From positions 23,435-87,434 of the forward strand of contig NZ_FNUR01000015.1 of assembly GCF_900108105.1 (NCBI RefSeq): DNA of 64,000 nucleotides, read 5' to 3'. This DNA comes from Butyrivibrio sp. Su6 (lineage in GTDB: Bacteria; Bacillota; Clostridia; Lachnospirales; Lachnospiraceae). Shown here one piece after another: positions 36,424 to 45,430 of this stretch. The first letter of the stretch is position 1, and each line of letters begins with the position of its first letter. The position numbers and the translations under genes were made by a program. The notes below the pieces were generated by a model that ran no database searches, was not told the origin of the DNA, and saw only the letters and a list, made by a program, of their open reading frames with translations.

Positions 36424-38191
36424 TTGAGCTACCTCCCTTCTGCGAGAAATTCTTTAGAAGATCATCATAGAGCCTTCCAAGGGACTGATTGTGGTGTTGG
36501 TTTTTCATAGAGTACATTTTTGTGTCCGCTAAAAGATAAACATCCTGAGCGGTAGCACCTGCTTTAAATGTCAGTTCTTTATTAGTAGCATAGCCCCAGG
36601 AAGCGGAATATCTGATGTGTTCTTCTTTGCTTGTTCTGTAGCACATTAAATCAACCATACACTTGATGGCACGCTCGCAGCGATCTTCATCAATGTATGG
36701 TAAAACAACTATAAATTCATCTCCGCCCATTCTTCCGATAAGGAGGGCTTCTGTGAAACTCTCTTTCAAAATAGCGGCAAAACCTTTGAGAAGGTGGTCA
36801 CCTTCAGCGTGTCCGAAATTGTCGTTTGTGTATTTTAGATAATCAAGATCAAGACTTATGATTGTATAGTTACCGTCGAGCTTTGCTAAAGTGAGCTCAC
36901 ACCTTGCCCTGTTGGCAATGCCTGTTAGAGCGTCAGTATAAGCGATTCCTTCCAATTTTTCTTTTACATTTGATTCGCTCAGGTACTCGATTCGATGATA
37001 AAAGTAATTCAGAAAAAGACATATCATAAAAAGCAGAGAACCTACAGTTGTAAAATTTATAGTTGCTGACTGCTCGCCTTCGGCAGAGTACTTGAGCAGA
37101 TTAAAGAATACAATATCTACCTGCGCGCAGATCATAAACAGTAAAAGACCTGTTACAAGGAAGACAGTGGAGAGGGTAACTCCACGGAACTCGGATTTTT
37201 CTATGAGACGTTTACGCAAAGACATACTAAGGGTTATTACCATATAAACACCCTGAATAATGACAGTAACATGGAATAACACAACAAAATTACAGATATG
37301 AGCGATGTTGAACACATGCATCATTGTAACCGTGAGAACGAACAGAAGGCTTCCCATAAATCCGTAAGTAACAATTTTCTTATTTCGGTCTTTTCCATTA
37401 AAGAGAACAAAACCGATAATACTGGGCGGAATCATGAAAAGAGAAAAATATTCCAGGAAGGTATAAAGAGACGGATTATCAGAAACAATCCAGAACAAGT
37501 CATTGAAACAAAAGATATATATACCCATGGCAAGGGAAGTCGTGGCGCTAAAAAGGATGCTTGTATCTTTGCTTGAAGATAAAAGCATGAATGGAGAAAT
37601 GATCAGTAAGATAAATCCGAACATCATAAGGAAGATACCAACTACAACAGAGAGGCGTTTTGGCTCTAGAAGCTGGTTTGAAATGTCATTATAAGTGCCA
37701 AGGTACACCGGAGAAAAACCGGAAAAAGCATTGTTTTCCTGTGCTGTAAAACGTATTAGAAGAGTTTTTCCACTGCTATTTTTGGGAAGAGGAACAAAAT
37801 TGTAGATCTTTGGAACCATTTTGCCTTTCTCAACATAGTCATGTCCAAATGAGTATACAAGTGCGCTGTCTACATAAACATCCACAGTAGAAAGAATACT
37901 CCTGAAACAGATGCCGATTGGCACGTCAGTGTAAGAAGTAAGATCAGGGAGATTGGTGCGGATTACGATATTGTCGCCTCTGTTGGCAAGACCCGTGTAA
38001 GAATTTACTAAAGACTCAATGTAATGGTATTCGCTGCCACGAGAAATAGTCCAGCCGGAATCCAGCTGGACAAGCTCAAATTCGCTTGGAGTATTAAACT
38101 TTGATGTTCCTAAAATCGCTACTGTGAGCACAATTAAGGCTATGCCCAGTAGCGATAGGAAAGCAGTTCTTACTCTGGTTAATACGCTCAC
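36413..38191 (-). CDS. membrane diguanylate cyclase (7TM sensor, GGDEF), paralogue
   Basis: About 592 residues with the same layout as its neighbour: membrane helix, periplasm-like domain (SGWTISRGSEYHYIES), seven helices, then GGDEF (IGRMGGDEFIVVLP). DLDYLKYTNDNFGHAEGD precedes. No RxxD inhibitory site is visible. The GTG start at 38191 is chosen because AGGAGA lies seven bases upstream on the minus strand; ATG 38212 has no such site. The pair probably respond to related ligands. Confidence 0.88.
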   Translation of the reverse strand: MSVLTRVRTAFLSLLGIALIVLTVAILGTSKFNTPSEFELVQLDSGWTISRGSEYHYIESLVNSYTGLANRGDNIVIRTNLPDLTSYTDVPIGICFRSILSTVDVYVDSALVYSFGHDYVEKGKMVPKIYNFVPLPKNSSGKTLLIRFTAQENNAFSGFSPVYLGTYNDISNQLLEPKRLSVVVGIFLMMFGFILLIISPFMLLSSSKDTSILFSATTSLAMGIYIFCFNDLFWIVSDNPSLYTFLEYFSLFMIPPSIIGFVLFNGKDRNKKIVTYGFMGSLLFVLTVTMMHVFNIAHICNFVVLFHVTVIIQGVYMVITLSMSLRKRLIEKSEFRGVTLSTVFLVTGLLLFMICAQVDIVFFNLLKYSAEGEQSATINFTTVGSLLFMICLFLNYFYHRIEYLSESNVKEKLEGIAYTDALTGIANRARCELTLAKLDGNYTIISLDLDYLKYTNDNFGHAEGDHLLKGFAAILKESFTEALLIGRMGGDEFIVVLPYIDEDRCERAIKCMVDLMCYRTSKEEHIRYSASWGYATNKELTFKAGATAQDVYLLADTKMYSMKNQHHNQSLGRLYDDLLKNFSQKGGSSNEA

Positions 38192-38286
38192 GTATTCTTC
38201 TCCTATTATCACACTTATAGTATACTTCCAAGAGATAATTCTTGAACAGTATACAGATAATAAAGAAAAGATAAAAAATTTATTTC

Positions 38287-39147
38287 TTAGAAATGACCGT
38301 GGCTTCCACCATGCGAATGGCCTGAACTTGATGTATGTATTGATGAGCCACCTGAGCCGTGACTTCTTGATGAATCATTATCTTTTGGAAGAGGAGTATG
38401 AGTTACTCTTGTAGTTACGTATCTGTCTTCATGAGATCTCATGTTAAGACCCTGGTGTGACTGATAACCTGAGGCGTTAGCCTTACTGTGAACAGTCTTA
38501 AGCTGGGAACCCATAAAAAAGATAGGGATCAGTGCCGAACCAAATCCGCACAGAAGGCTGATAAGTAGCAGTTTGATGCCGCTACCTCTGCTGCGATATG
38601 TGTTATCTACATCGATGGCGGAACCATTCTCATAACTTTCAAGGTAATCATCACAAATGTTTACATATGTTTCGAATGCCCTATAATAGTCTCCATCTGA
38701 AAGATATGGAAGCATACTGTCTACAAGCTCTTCCTGGCCATAATCAGTAAATGCATAAATTGCCTCTCCTGAAGTGCTGATAGCCCACTCTCTGTCATAC
38801 ATGCTGAGCATGAACAGAATTCCGCTGTCGTTGTAATCAGCTCCAAAGCCGTTGTAGTCGAAATAGTCATCCGCGTAGTCCTGAACAGGGCCTGAGTGAT
38901 CGTTTACTGTAAGAACAACAATGTTGCACTGCCTCTTTTGGCTGACAGATTCAAGCAGCTCAAGCAGATCAGTTTCTTCACCATCAGTTAAAAGATCTGC
39001 CTTATCAAGCAGAAGCTCTTTTTGCCTGGAGGAAGGAATTTCATAGCTGTCCCAGAGCTCTTCGTCAGCAGCCCGTGCTGTAATACAAAATAAAGGTATT
39101 ATCAGAAGAGTTATTGATAATAGTAAAAACCCCTTAATTTTTTTCAT
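38287..39147 (-). CDS. TPM-domain membrane protein
   Basis: A 286-residue exported protein: signal peptide (residues 1-26), TPM domain (residues 30-180, with LLDKADLLTDGEETDLLELLE and NDSGILFMLSMYDREWAISTSGEAIYAF), one membrane helix (LLISLLCGFGSALIPIFFMG) and a C-terminal Ser/Gly/His-rich tail ending GSHGHF. TPM proteins act in membrane protein quality control or photosystem repair in other groups. It is the last of a three-gene cluster with zinc-ribbon and SPFH proteins. Confidence 0.85.
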   Translation of the reverse strand: MKKIKGFLLLSITLLIIPLFCITARAADEELWDSYEIPSSRQKELLLDKADLLTDGEETDLLELLESVSQKRQCNIVVLTVNDHSGPVQDYADDYFDYNGFGADYNDSGILFMLSMYDREWAISTSGEAIYAFTDYGQEELVDSMLPYLSDGDYYRAFETYVNICDDYLESYENGSAIDVDNTYRSRGSGIKLLLISLLCGFGSALIPIFFMGSQLKTVHSKANASGYQSHQGLNMRSHEDRYVTTRVTHTPLPKDNDSSRSHGSGGSSIHTSSSGHSHGGSHGHF

Positions 39148-39168
39148 ACTTAAACAATCTTTCTGAAT

Positions 39169-40203
39169 TTAAAATGTAGAATACAAAATTAGGTAAAAAA
39201 TAATTGATGCGATAAAACCAATAGGAATGTAATACTTGAGCGCCTGCGTAAAGCTTATAGGAAGATTGCCTATAAACTTACCGGTCTGACCGTTCATGGC
39301 AAACAGGAAGTTTTTGTCATTCCAGGTTGTGTTTAGAATGTAGACCGGATAGAGAGCATATTTGCTTGATGAGCTGCTGGTGCTGCAGTCCTCATGCTTA
39401 GTCCGCAGTGAACTGTAACCGCTTATGGTTGCCCTGAAATCTGCGGTAGCAGAAGCAGACATCCTCTGCAATGCTCTATCTTTGCATTCGTCAGATGTTA
39501 CATTGTATTTATTGGCAAGAAATCCTGCAAGATAGCCCATGTTAAAAGGAACCATGGTCGTGTGATCAAATGGTTCAAGAGATTCCATAAGGTCATCCGG
39601 CATTTCTTTGGAGCCATCCACAGGTACTTTCTCGAACTGTTCGCTTCCTGATCTTGAGATGTCATAGTATTTGGTCTCAGTGTACATATACTTAGAATCA
39701 GACCAGGTCCTTACCTTTGTTCCTTCAAAAGAGCCGGAGTATTCCTCTGTTGCATCAAAAAGCCAGAAGGGAACATAGACACCCTTTATCTCATCAATGT
39801 GATTTTTTTCTAAAAAGACCTTTGGAACAAGCCTTTTTTTCTTTACATACTCAGTGTAAGTTTTTACAGCATCGTCTTTTGTGAGTTTAAAAGGAATGAT
39901 GTAGTCAGGCTTAAATTCTCCTGTGAATTTTTCCTTTACAACGACATTGTTGCTGCAAAACGGGCATTTCAGTGATCCAAGAGACTCTGTTGCAAGTATT
40001 TCTCCTCCGCAGGATCCGCAGGAGTAGATGAACATTTCATCCTGTGTATCAGATGGAGTTCCGCTACTTTCAGAATTGTGATTGGCAACATAGTCTTTTA
40101 CATCAAATTCTGAATCGCAATAAGGACATTTTAATTTCTGAGTATGTGGATTAAATTCCATTGCCCCGCCACAGGCGGGGCATTCATATTCTTGTAAAGC
40201 CAT
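39169..40203 (-). CDS. zinc-ribbon protein with C-terminal membrane helix
   Basis: A 344-residue protein. Two zinc ribbons open the sequence: CPACGGAMEF with CPYCDSEF (residues 8-35) and CGSCGGEIL with CPFCSNNV (residues 62-90). A middle soluble region includes YIIPFKLTKDDAVKTYTEY and VYVPFWLFDATEEYSGSFEGTKV. One membrane helix lies at the C-terminus. Family members are often annotated as helicase-like or TFIIB-zinc-ribbon proteins without evidence. Its constant neighbours are SPFH and TPM genes, which suggests membrane organisation. Confidence 0.8.
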   Translation of the reverse strand: MALQEYECPACGGAMEFNPHTQKLKCPYCDSEFDVKDYVANHNSESSGTPSDTQDEMFIYSCGSCGGEILATESLGSLKCPFCSNNVVVKEKFTGEFKPDYIIPFKLTKDDAVKTYTEYVKKKRLVPKVFLEKNHIDEIKGVYVPFWLFDATEEYSGSFEGTKVRTWSDSKYMYTETKYYDISRSGSEQFEKVPVDGSKEMPDDLMESLEPFDHTTMVPFNMGYLAGFLANKYNVTSDECKDRALQRMSASATADFRATISGYSSLRTKHEDCSTSSSSSKYALYPVYILNTTWNDKNFLFAMNGQTGKFIGNLPISFTQALKYYIPIGFIASIIFYLILYSTF

Positions 40204-40227
40204 ATTTCCCTCTAATGGATCATAGAA

Positions 40228-41433
40228 TTAGTTTGCTGGTCTTGGAGTTCCACAGTTGGAGCAGAAGTTTCCTGTGTTAACAGCTCCGCAGGAACATGTC
40301 CAGTTAAGTGCTGGTCTTGGCTTTCCGCAGTTAGAGCAGAAGTTTCCAGTTGAAGTAGCACCGCATGAGCATGTCCATGCATCAGATGCAGGGGCAGCAG
40401 CCGGAGCTGGAGCGGCATTCTGAGCCTGAGCTCCCATGTTAAAGAGCTGACTTGCGTTCATTCCGCCAGCCTGCGCAGCCATGTTCATACCAGCAAATGC
40501 CATCATAGGACCTGTTGCTGTGTTCTTGGCAGCATCCTGCATAGCCTGAGCCTGAGCACTGGCAATAGTTGCAGCAGCCATATTAGGATTTCTTAATGCG
40601 CCTGCTCTCTGAAGCTCTTTGATTGTCTTTTCATCTTCTTCAGAAGCTACTACTGAGCTTACGCCAAAGCTTGAGATCTTTATTCCGTAAACCTTAGTCC
40701 ACTTATCTGAAAGAACTTCGTTAAGTGCATCAGCAATCTCTGTTGTGTGAGCAGGAAGCTGACTATAGCGGATTCCCATAGCAGAAATCTTGGCAAATGC
40801 AGGCTGAAGAGCTGTAAGAAGCTCGCTCTTAAGCTGAGAATCAAGCTTATCTTTTCTGTATTCACCTTCCACATTTCCACAAATGTTCTTATAGAAAAGG
40901 ATAGGATCAACTATCTTGTAGCTGTATTCACCGTGACACTTAATGCTTGCGTCAAGGTCAAGTCCGATATTTGTATCTACAACACGGAAAGGAACAGGAT
41001 TAACTGTGCCATACTTATTTCCGATGATCTCTTTTGTATTAAAGAAATATACTCTCTGGTCTTTAGGAGTACTTCCGCCAAAACCTACACGTTTAGCAAA
41101 TTCTTTAAAGCTGTTTACAATGTTTTCGCCTAAGTCGCCATAGAAAACTGAAGGTTCAGCTGAAGTATCATAAACGAATTCGCCTGCTTCTGCGCAGATT
41201 TCTGTAATCTGCCCCTGATCAACCAAAACAGCACACTGTCCTTCATTTACAGCGATGATAGAGCCGTTGGAAATAACATTCTCAGAGCCCTTTTTATTTG
41301 AACCTTTTCCTTCTTTCTTTTCACCTTTTGTAAGGAGTACGTCGTTTGTAAGAGACGGACAATAAAAATACTCCCTCCACTGATCTGCTAAAACATTACC
41401 ACCTGCAACAAGTGCAGCCTGAATAAGCCCCAT
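40228..41433 (-). CDS. SPFH-domain protein with tandem C-terminal zinc ribbons
   Basis: A 401-residue SPFH (band-7/stomatin-like) protein of the virion-core-like YdjI group. The SPFH core spans about residues 55-290 (GQCAVLVDQGQITEICAEAGEFVYD and KIKVYGIKISSFGVSS-like part). A Met/Ala/Gln-rich linker follows, then two near-identical zinc ribbons (WxCSCGAxxTGNFCSNCGxPRP) at the C-terminus. SPFH proteins organise membrane microdomains. Operon with the zinc-ribbon and TPM genes. GAAAGGAGAAAG precedes its ATG on the minus strand. Confidence 0.87.
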   Translation of the reverse strand: MGLIQAALVAGGNVLADQWREYFYCPSLTNDVLLTKGEKKEGKGSNKKGSENVISNGSIIAVNEGQCAVLVDQGQITEICAEAGEFVYDTSAEPSVFYGDLGENIVNSFKEFAKRVGFGGSTPKDQRVYFFNTKEIIGNKYGTVNPVPFRVVDTNIGLDLDASIKCHGEYSYKIVDPILFYKNICGNVEGEYRKDKLDSQLKSELLTALQPAFAKISAMGIRYSQLPAHTTEIADALNEVLSDKWTKVYGIKISSFGVSSVVASEEDEKTIKELQRAGALRNPNMAAATIASAQAQAMQDAAKNTATGPMMAFAGMNMAAQAGGMNASQLFNMGAQAQNAAPAPAAAPASDAWTCSCGATSTGNFCSNCGKPRPALNWTCSCGAVNTGNFCSNCGTPRPAN

Positions 41434-41557
41434 AACTTTCTCCTTTCATACGAAAAACAATAGTTGTCTGATAATTTTATAGACATTTACTATTTTCGCA
41501 CAAAACATAACAAAATACTATTTCTTTTTGCTCAAAATAACTGATGCTGATACAATT

Positions 41558-42916
41558 ATGTGGATGAAAAATACACTTATTTCCGAGAAAAAACTAAATA
41601 TCTATAAAGCCCATGGATGCAAGGGAAATTGCTATAAGTGCACAAGAAAATGTTCTGACGCCGAACAGATAGATGTTCAGAGCGAGGTGATAGATGGTGA
41701 CATAGATAAAAAATATGACGCCTATGGTATCGCCATTGATCTTGGTACGACAACTATCGCTGCGGCGCTTGTGGGATTTGACTTTAAAAACCAGGCAGGT
41801 GAAGTGGCACTCACAGCATCATGTGTGAATCATCAGCGAAAGTACGGGGCGGACGTTATCAGCAGAATAGATAATGCATCTGATCCTGAGACAGCCAATG
41901 ACTTAAAAAGGCTTGTGACCCAGGATATATGTGGCCTGGTAAAAGAGCTTTCGATGAAAGCAAAGTCTGATGTTACCACCATCTGTATTGCAGGAAACAC
42001 TACAATGCTTCATCTTCTAAGAGGCTATAGCGTTTCAGGTCTTGGAAAATACCCGTATAGCCCAAAGTCACTTGACCTTGAAGTTTTTACGGGAGAAGAG
42101 CTGAGCCCTGATCTTTCCGGCTATAAGGTGATTCTTTTCCCCGGAATATCAGCCTTTGTAGGGGCAGACATAGTAGCCGGGATATATGCCCTTGATATGG
42201 CAGAAGACCCGGACAAAAAGAGCCTTATGGTAGACCTTGGAACAAACGGCGAGATTGCTTATTTTGACGGTACAAAGATTTATGCCACATCAACTGCAGC
42301 AGGCCCTGTATTTGAGGGTGGAGGGATTTCATGCGGTGTCCCTGCCATAAATGGCGCAATAAAACATATAAATATAGGAGATTTTTTTCCCGAATTGGAT
42401 ATAATAGGTAATGACAAACCTATAGGTCTTTGTGGAACGGGAGTCCTGGAAACAGTGGCAGAGCTCTTAAGGTGCGGACTTATGGATGACACGGGGCTTT
42501 TGTGCGACCAATATTTTGACAGCGGCTACCCTCTTACCAGGGAAAAAGATATTACCATAACTCAAGGTGATATCAGAAATGTTCAGCTGGCCAAGGCTGC
42601 CATTTATTCGGGGATAGTCAATATCTTAGACGGAAGTGATGCTGACAGCGTCTATATTTCAGGAGGCTTTGGCTCCCATATTGATATAGACAGGATAAAG
42701 AACCTCAAAATGTTCCCTGAAGAATTGGTGCCAAAAGCTTTAGCAGCGGGAAACACTTCTCTTAAGGGATGCATCAAATATCTGGTGCAGGATCTTATGG
42801 GCGATGGTGAAAAAGCTCTTTTGGAAATAAAAAGAATAACTGAAATTTCTGAGGTGATTCAGCTGGCAGAGCTGGATCAGTTTGACAGTGATTATATAGA
42901 AGCAATGAATTTCTAA
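41558..42916 (+). CDS. ASKHA-domain protein (DUF4445-like corrinoid-activation type)
   Basis: About 450 residues. A short Cys-rich N-terminus (HGCKGNCYKCTRKC) is followed by an ASKHA ATPase fold: AIDLGTTTIAAALVG, CIAGNTTMLHLL, VDLGTNGEIAYF, and GLCGTGVLE. The family reactivates corrinoid proteins or 2-hydroxyacyl-CoA-type enzymes. The Cys-rich N-terminus is not a normal [2Fe-2S] ferredoxin domain. The start is uncertain: ATG 41558 or 41564; no good ribosome site is visible. Confidence 0.8.
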   Translation: MWMKNTLISEKKLNIYKAHGCKGNCYKCTRKCSDAEQIDVQSEVIDGDIDKKYDAYGIAIDLGTTTIAAALVGFDFKNQAGEVALTASCVNHQRKYGADVISRIDNASDPETANDLKRLVTQDICGLVKELSMKAKSDVTTICIAGNTTMLHLLRGYSVSGLGKYPYSPKSLDLEVFTGEELSPDLSGYKVILFPGISAFVGADIVAGIYALDMAEDPDKKSLMVDLGTNGEIAYFDGTKIYATSTAAGPVFEGGGISCGVPAINGAIKHINIGDFFPELDIIGNDKPIGLCGTGVLETVAELLRCGLMDDTGLLCDQYFDSGYPLTREKDITITQGDIRNVQLAKAAIYSGIVNILDGSDADSVYISGGFGSHIDIDRIKNLKMFPEELVPKALAAGNTSLKGCIKYLVQDLMGDGEKALLEIKRITEISEVIQLAELDQFDSDYIEAMNF

Positions 42917-42932
42917 AAAAGGAGATAAACTA

Positions 42933-43265
42933 ATGCTAGACGAAAGATGGGTATTTCATGATGATGCAAAGGCAGAGGACCTTGGAAATGGTGTGGTAAG
43001 GCGTGTACTTGCTTACAGCAAAGACCTTATGTGCGTTGAGAATACTTTTGAAGAAGGCGCGATTGGAGCTCTTCATCATCACCCACACACTCAGATCACT
43101 TACGTCGTAAGCGGCAAATTTGAGTTTAATATTGATGGTGAAAAGAAAATTGTTAAAGCCGGCGATACAATGCTTAAGACAAACAGTGTTGAGCATGGCT
43201 GCGTCTGCCTTGAAAAGGGAGTTCTTTTGGATATCTTTAACCCTATGAGAGAGGATTTTGTATGA
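42933..43265 (+). CDS. single-domain cupin protein
   Basis: A 110-residue cupin. The first cupin motif GALHHHPHTQITYVVSGKFEF carries the metal-binding histidines, and the second reads GDTMLKTNSVEHGCVC with the last His. Such proteins bind a metal and small ligands; often sugar or amino acid related. The AAAAGGAGAT site precedes ATG 42933. It overlaps the small Cys-rich gene by four bases (ATGA). Confidence 0.88.
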   Translation: MLDERWVFHDDAKAEDLGNGVVRRVLAYSKDLMCVENTFEEGAIGALHHHPHTQITYVVSGKFEFNIDGEKKIVKAGDTMLKTNSVEHGCVCLEKGVLLDIFNPMREDFV

Positions 43266-43432
43266 TCTGTGATACATGTGCCAATTATGTATACGATGAA
43301 GACTGGGAATGCTATACATGCATGGTAAATATGGATGAAGATGACTACTACCGCATGATGTCCGGAAATCGCTCAGAGTGCCCTTATTATCAGGACAACG
43401 ATGAGTATAAAGTTGTAAGACATCAGATGTAA
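43262..43432 (+). CDS. small Cys-rich protein, DUF6472-like
   Basis: A 56-residue protein overlapping the cupin stop by ATGA and short enough to be missed by automatic calling. It has Cys3 and Cys6 (CDTC), Cys17 and Cys20 (CYTC) and Cys40 (SECPYY), and ends DEYKVVRHQM. The two CxxC pairs suggest zinc binding. The pattern NYVYDEDWECYTC with a following acidic stretch fits the DUF6472 family of Lachnospiraceae from memory. It is co-transcribed between the cupin and the ABC transporter genes. Function unknown. Confidence 0.8.
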   Translation: MICDTCANYVYDEDWECYTCMVNMDEDDYYRMMSGNRSECPYYQDNDEYKVVRHQM

Positions 43433-43448
43433 GCGGAGGAGGAGATTT

Positions 43449-44543
43449 ATGAAAATAGTTTTAAAACACTTAACTAAGAGATTTCCTAACAGAAACAAAA
43501 AAATAAAGGACGATGTAATTGCTGTAAATGACTTCGATTTTACTATACCTGACGGCAAACTCATCGGACTTTTAGGACCATCCGGCTGTGGAAAAAGTAC
43601 AGCTCTTAATCTTATTTGTGGACTTGAGAAACCTTCGGAAGGAAAAATTTTCTTTGGTGAGAGAGATGTTACAGAGCTTGCTCCTGAAAAGAGGGGCGTC
43701 GGCCTTGTATTCCAGAACTATGCTCTTTATCCACATCTTACTGTCTATGAAAACATTAAATTCCCCCTTGAGAACTTCAGAGGCGATAAGAAGCTGACTA
43801 AGGAAGAAATGGATGCCAAGGTAAAAGAGGCAGCAAAACTTGTTCAGATCGAAGAACTAATGGACAGACGTCCAAACGAGATGTCAGGTGGTCAGCAGCA
43901 GAGAGTTGCTATTGCGAGAGCCCTTGTAAAGATGCCGCAGGTTCTTTTGCTTGATGAGCCCCTTTCAAACCTTGATGCAAGACTTAGGCTTCAGACAAGA
44001 GAAGAGCTTAAGAGGATCCAGCTTGAGACCGGTATTACAACTGTATTTGTAACCCATGATCAGGAAGAGGCCATGAGTATTTCAGATATGATAGTTGTTA
44101 TGAAGGCCGGTGTCCTGCAGCAGATGGGGAAACCTCAGGATATTTATGATGATCCTGATAACCTTTTTGTCGCAAGCTTTCTTGGAACACCTCAGATAAA
44201 TGTTTTCAAAGGAAAGGTCAAAGAGGGCAGGGTTTATATTGGAGAGGCCCCTGTTCTTGATGCAAAGGGCGTAAAAGATGGTGACGTCTATGTTGCCATA
44301 AGACCTGAAGGATTTATCCTTGATGAGAATGGACCTTTTGCCTGTGATTATGTGAACCGGGAGATAATGGGCAGAGATACAAGTCTTATTGTTTCACATC
44401 CTGATTTTACAGGTGAAAAGATAAGAGGAATAATCTCATCTGACGATGAAGTTAAGATTGATGACGGCAAAGTCAGATTTTCACTTAAACCAAACAAAGT
44501 ATTTATTTTTGATGGAAGTTCAGAAGAGAGGATAAGGCTATGA
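43449..44543 (+). CDS. carbohydrate ABC transporter ATPase (MsmK/UgpC type)
   Basis: A 364-residue ATPase with Walker A GPSGCGKST, Q-loop FQNYALYPHL, signature MSGGQQQRV, Walker B VLLLDEPLSNLD and the switch His in VTHDQEEA. A C-terminal OB/TOBE region (residues 245-364) is typical of sugar importers, where it can bind regulators. It leads an operon with two permeases and a binding protein; its stop overlaps the first permease start. GGAGGAGG precedes ATG. Confidence 0.93.
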   Translation: MKIVLKHLTKRFPNRNKKIKDDVIAVNDFDFTIPDGKLIGLLGPSGCGKSTALNLICGLEKPSEGKIFFGERDVTELAPEKRGVGLVFQNYALYPHLTVYENIKFPLENFRGDKKLTKEEMDAKVKEAAKLVQIEELMDRRPNEMSGGQQQRVAIARALVKMPQVLLLDEPLSNLDARLRLQTREELKRIQLETGITTVFVTHDQEEAMSISDMIVVMKAGVLQQMGKPQDIYDDPDNLFVASFLGTPQINVFKGKVKEGRVYIGEAPVLDAKGVKDGDVYVAIRPEGFILDENGPFACDYVNREIMGRDTSLIVSHPDFTGEKIRGIISSDDEVKIDDGKVRFSLKPNKVFIFDGSSEERIRL

Positions 44544-45430
44544 AGAAAAACCTGACTGCATGGCTTTGTCTTTTGCCTGCAATTTTGTTTTTGGGTATAT
44601 TTATGGTTTACCCTTTATTTGATGTATTGGTCTATTCATTTGAAGAAGGCTATAATTTTGCATCGCAGAGCTTCTGGGGAACAGGACTCTACAACTATTC
44701 ATATGTACTCCACGACCCGTTTTTTATCCAGGCTCTGAAGAATACTTTTATCATAGTCATAATTACGGTTCCGCTTTCTACCGGAATCGCTCTTTTAATA
44801 TCCCTTGAACTTAGTCAGATAAAGGCTTTGAGGGATTTCTTTCAGACAGTTTATTTCCTTCCCTACGTTACCAACACTCTGGCGGTAGGCCTGGTATTTA
44901 TGATCCTCTTTAAAAAGACTGCTTATTCCGACGGACTTATATCCATCCTGATACAGTTTTTTGGAGGCCCATCTGTTGACTTTATTGATGGTCCTTACGC
45001 AGCAAAGATGTTTGTTATGTGCTTTTACACAATATGGATCGTAATGCCCTTTAAGATATTGATCCTCACAAGTGCTCTCGCATCAGTAAATGAGATGTAC
45101 TACAAGGCAGCAGTTGTTGATGACACGCCAAAGTGGAGAATTTTCTACAAGATTACACTTCCTATGATATCCCCTATGGTTTTCTATCTGGTAATAACAG
45201 GTTTTATCGGTGCTTTCAAGGCATACAGCGATGAGGTAGCTCTTTTTGGAACCGACCTTAATGCTGCAGGAATGAACACAATAGTGGGCTATGTATATGA
45301 CATGCTCTATGGAAACAGCGGTGGCTATCCATCATATGCATCAGCTGCGGCGCTCATTCTTTTTGCCATAGTATTTACAATTACAACCATAAATCTCATG
45401 GTTAGTAGAAAGACGGTGTACTATCAATGA
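44540..45430 (+). CDS. carbohydrate ABC transporter permease (MalF type)
   Basis: A 296-residue membrane protein with six helices, opening with WLCLLPAILFLGIFMVYPLF. The EAA-type loop that docks on the ATPase reads YYKAAVVDDTPKWRIFYKITLPMI. Its start overlaps the ATPase stop (ATGA), and its stop overlaps the next permease start in the same way. Confidence 0.92.
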   Translation: MKKNLTAWLCLLPAILFLGIFMVYPLFDVLVYSFEEGYNFASQSFWGTGLYNYSYVLHDPFFIQALKNTFIIVIITVPLSTGIALLISLELSQIKALRDFFQTVYFLPYVTNTLAVGLVFMILFKKTAYSDGLISILIQFFGGPSVDFIDGPYAAKMFVMCFYTIWIVMPFKILILTSALASVNEMYYKAAVVDDTPKWRIFYKITLPMISPMVFYLVITGFIGAFKAYSDEVALFGTDLNAAGMNTIVGYVYDMLYGNSGGYPSYASAAALILFAIVFTITTINLMVSRKTVYYQ

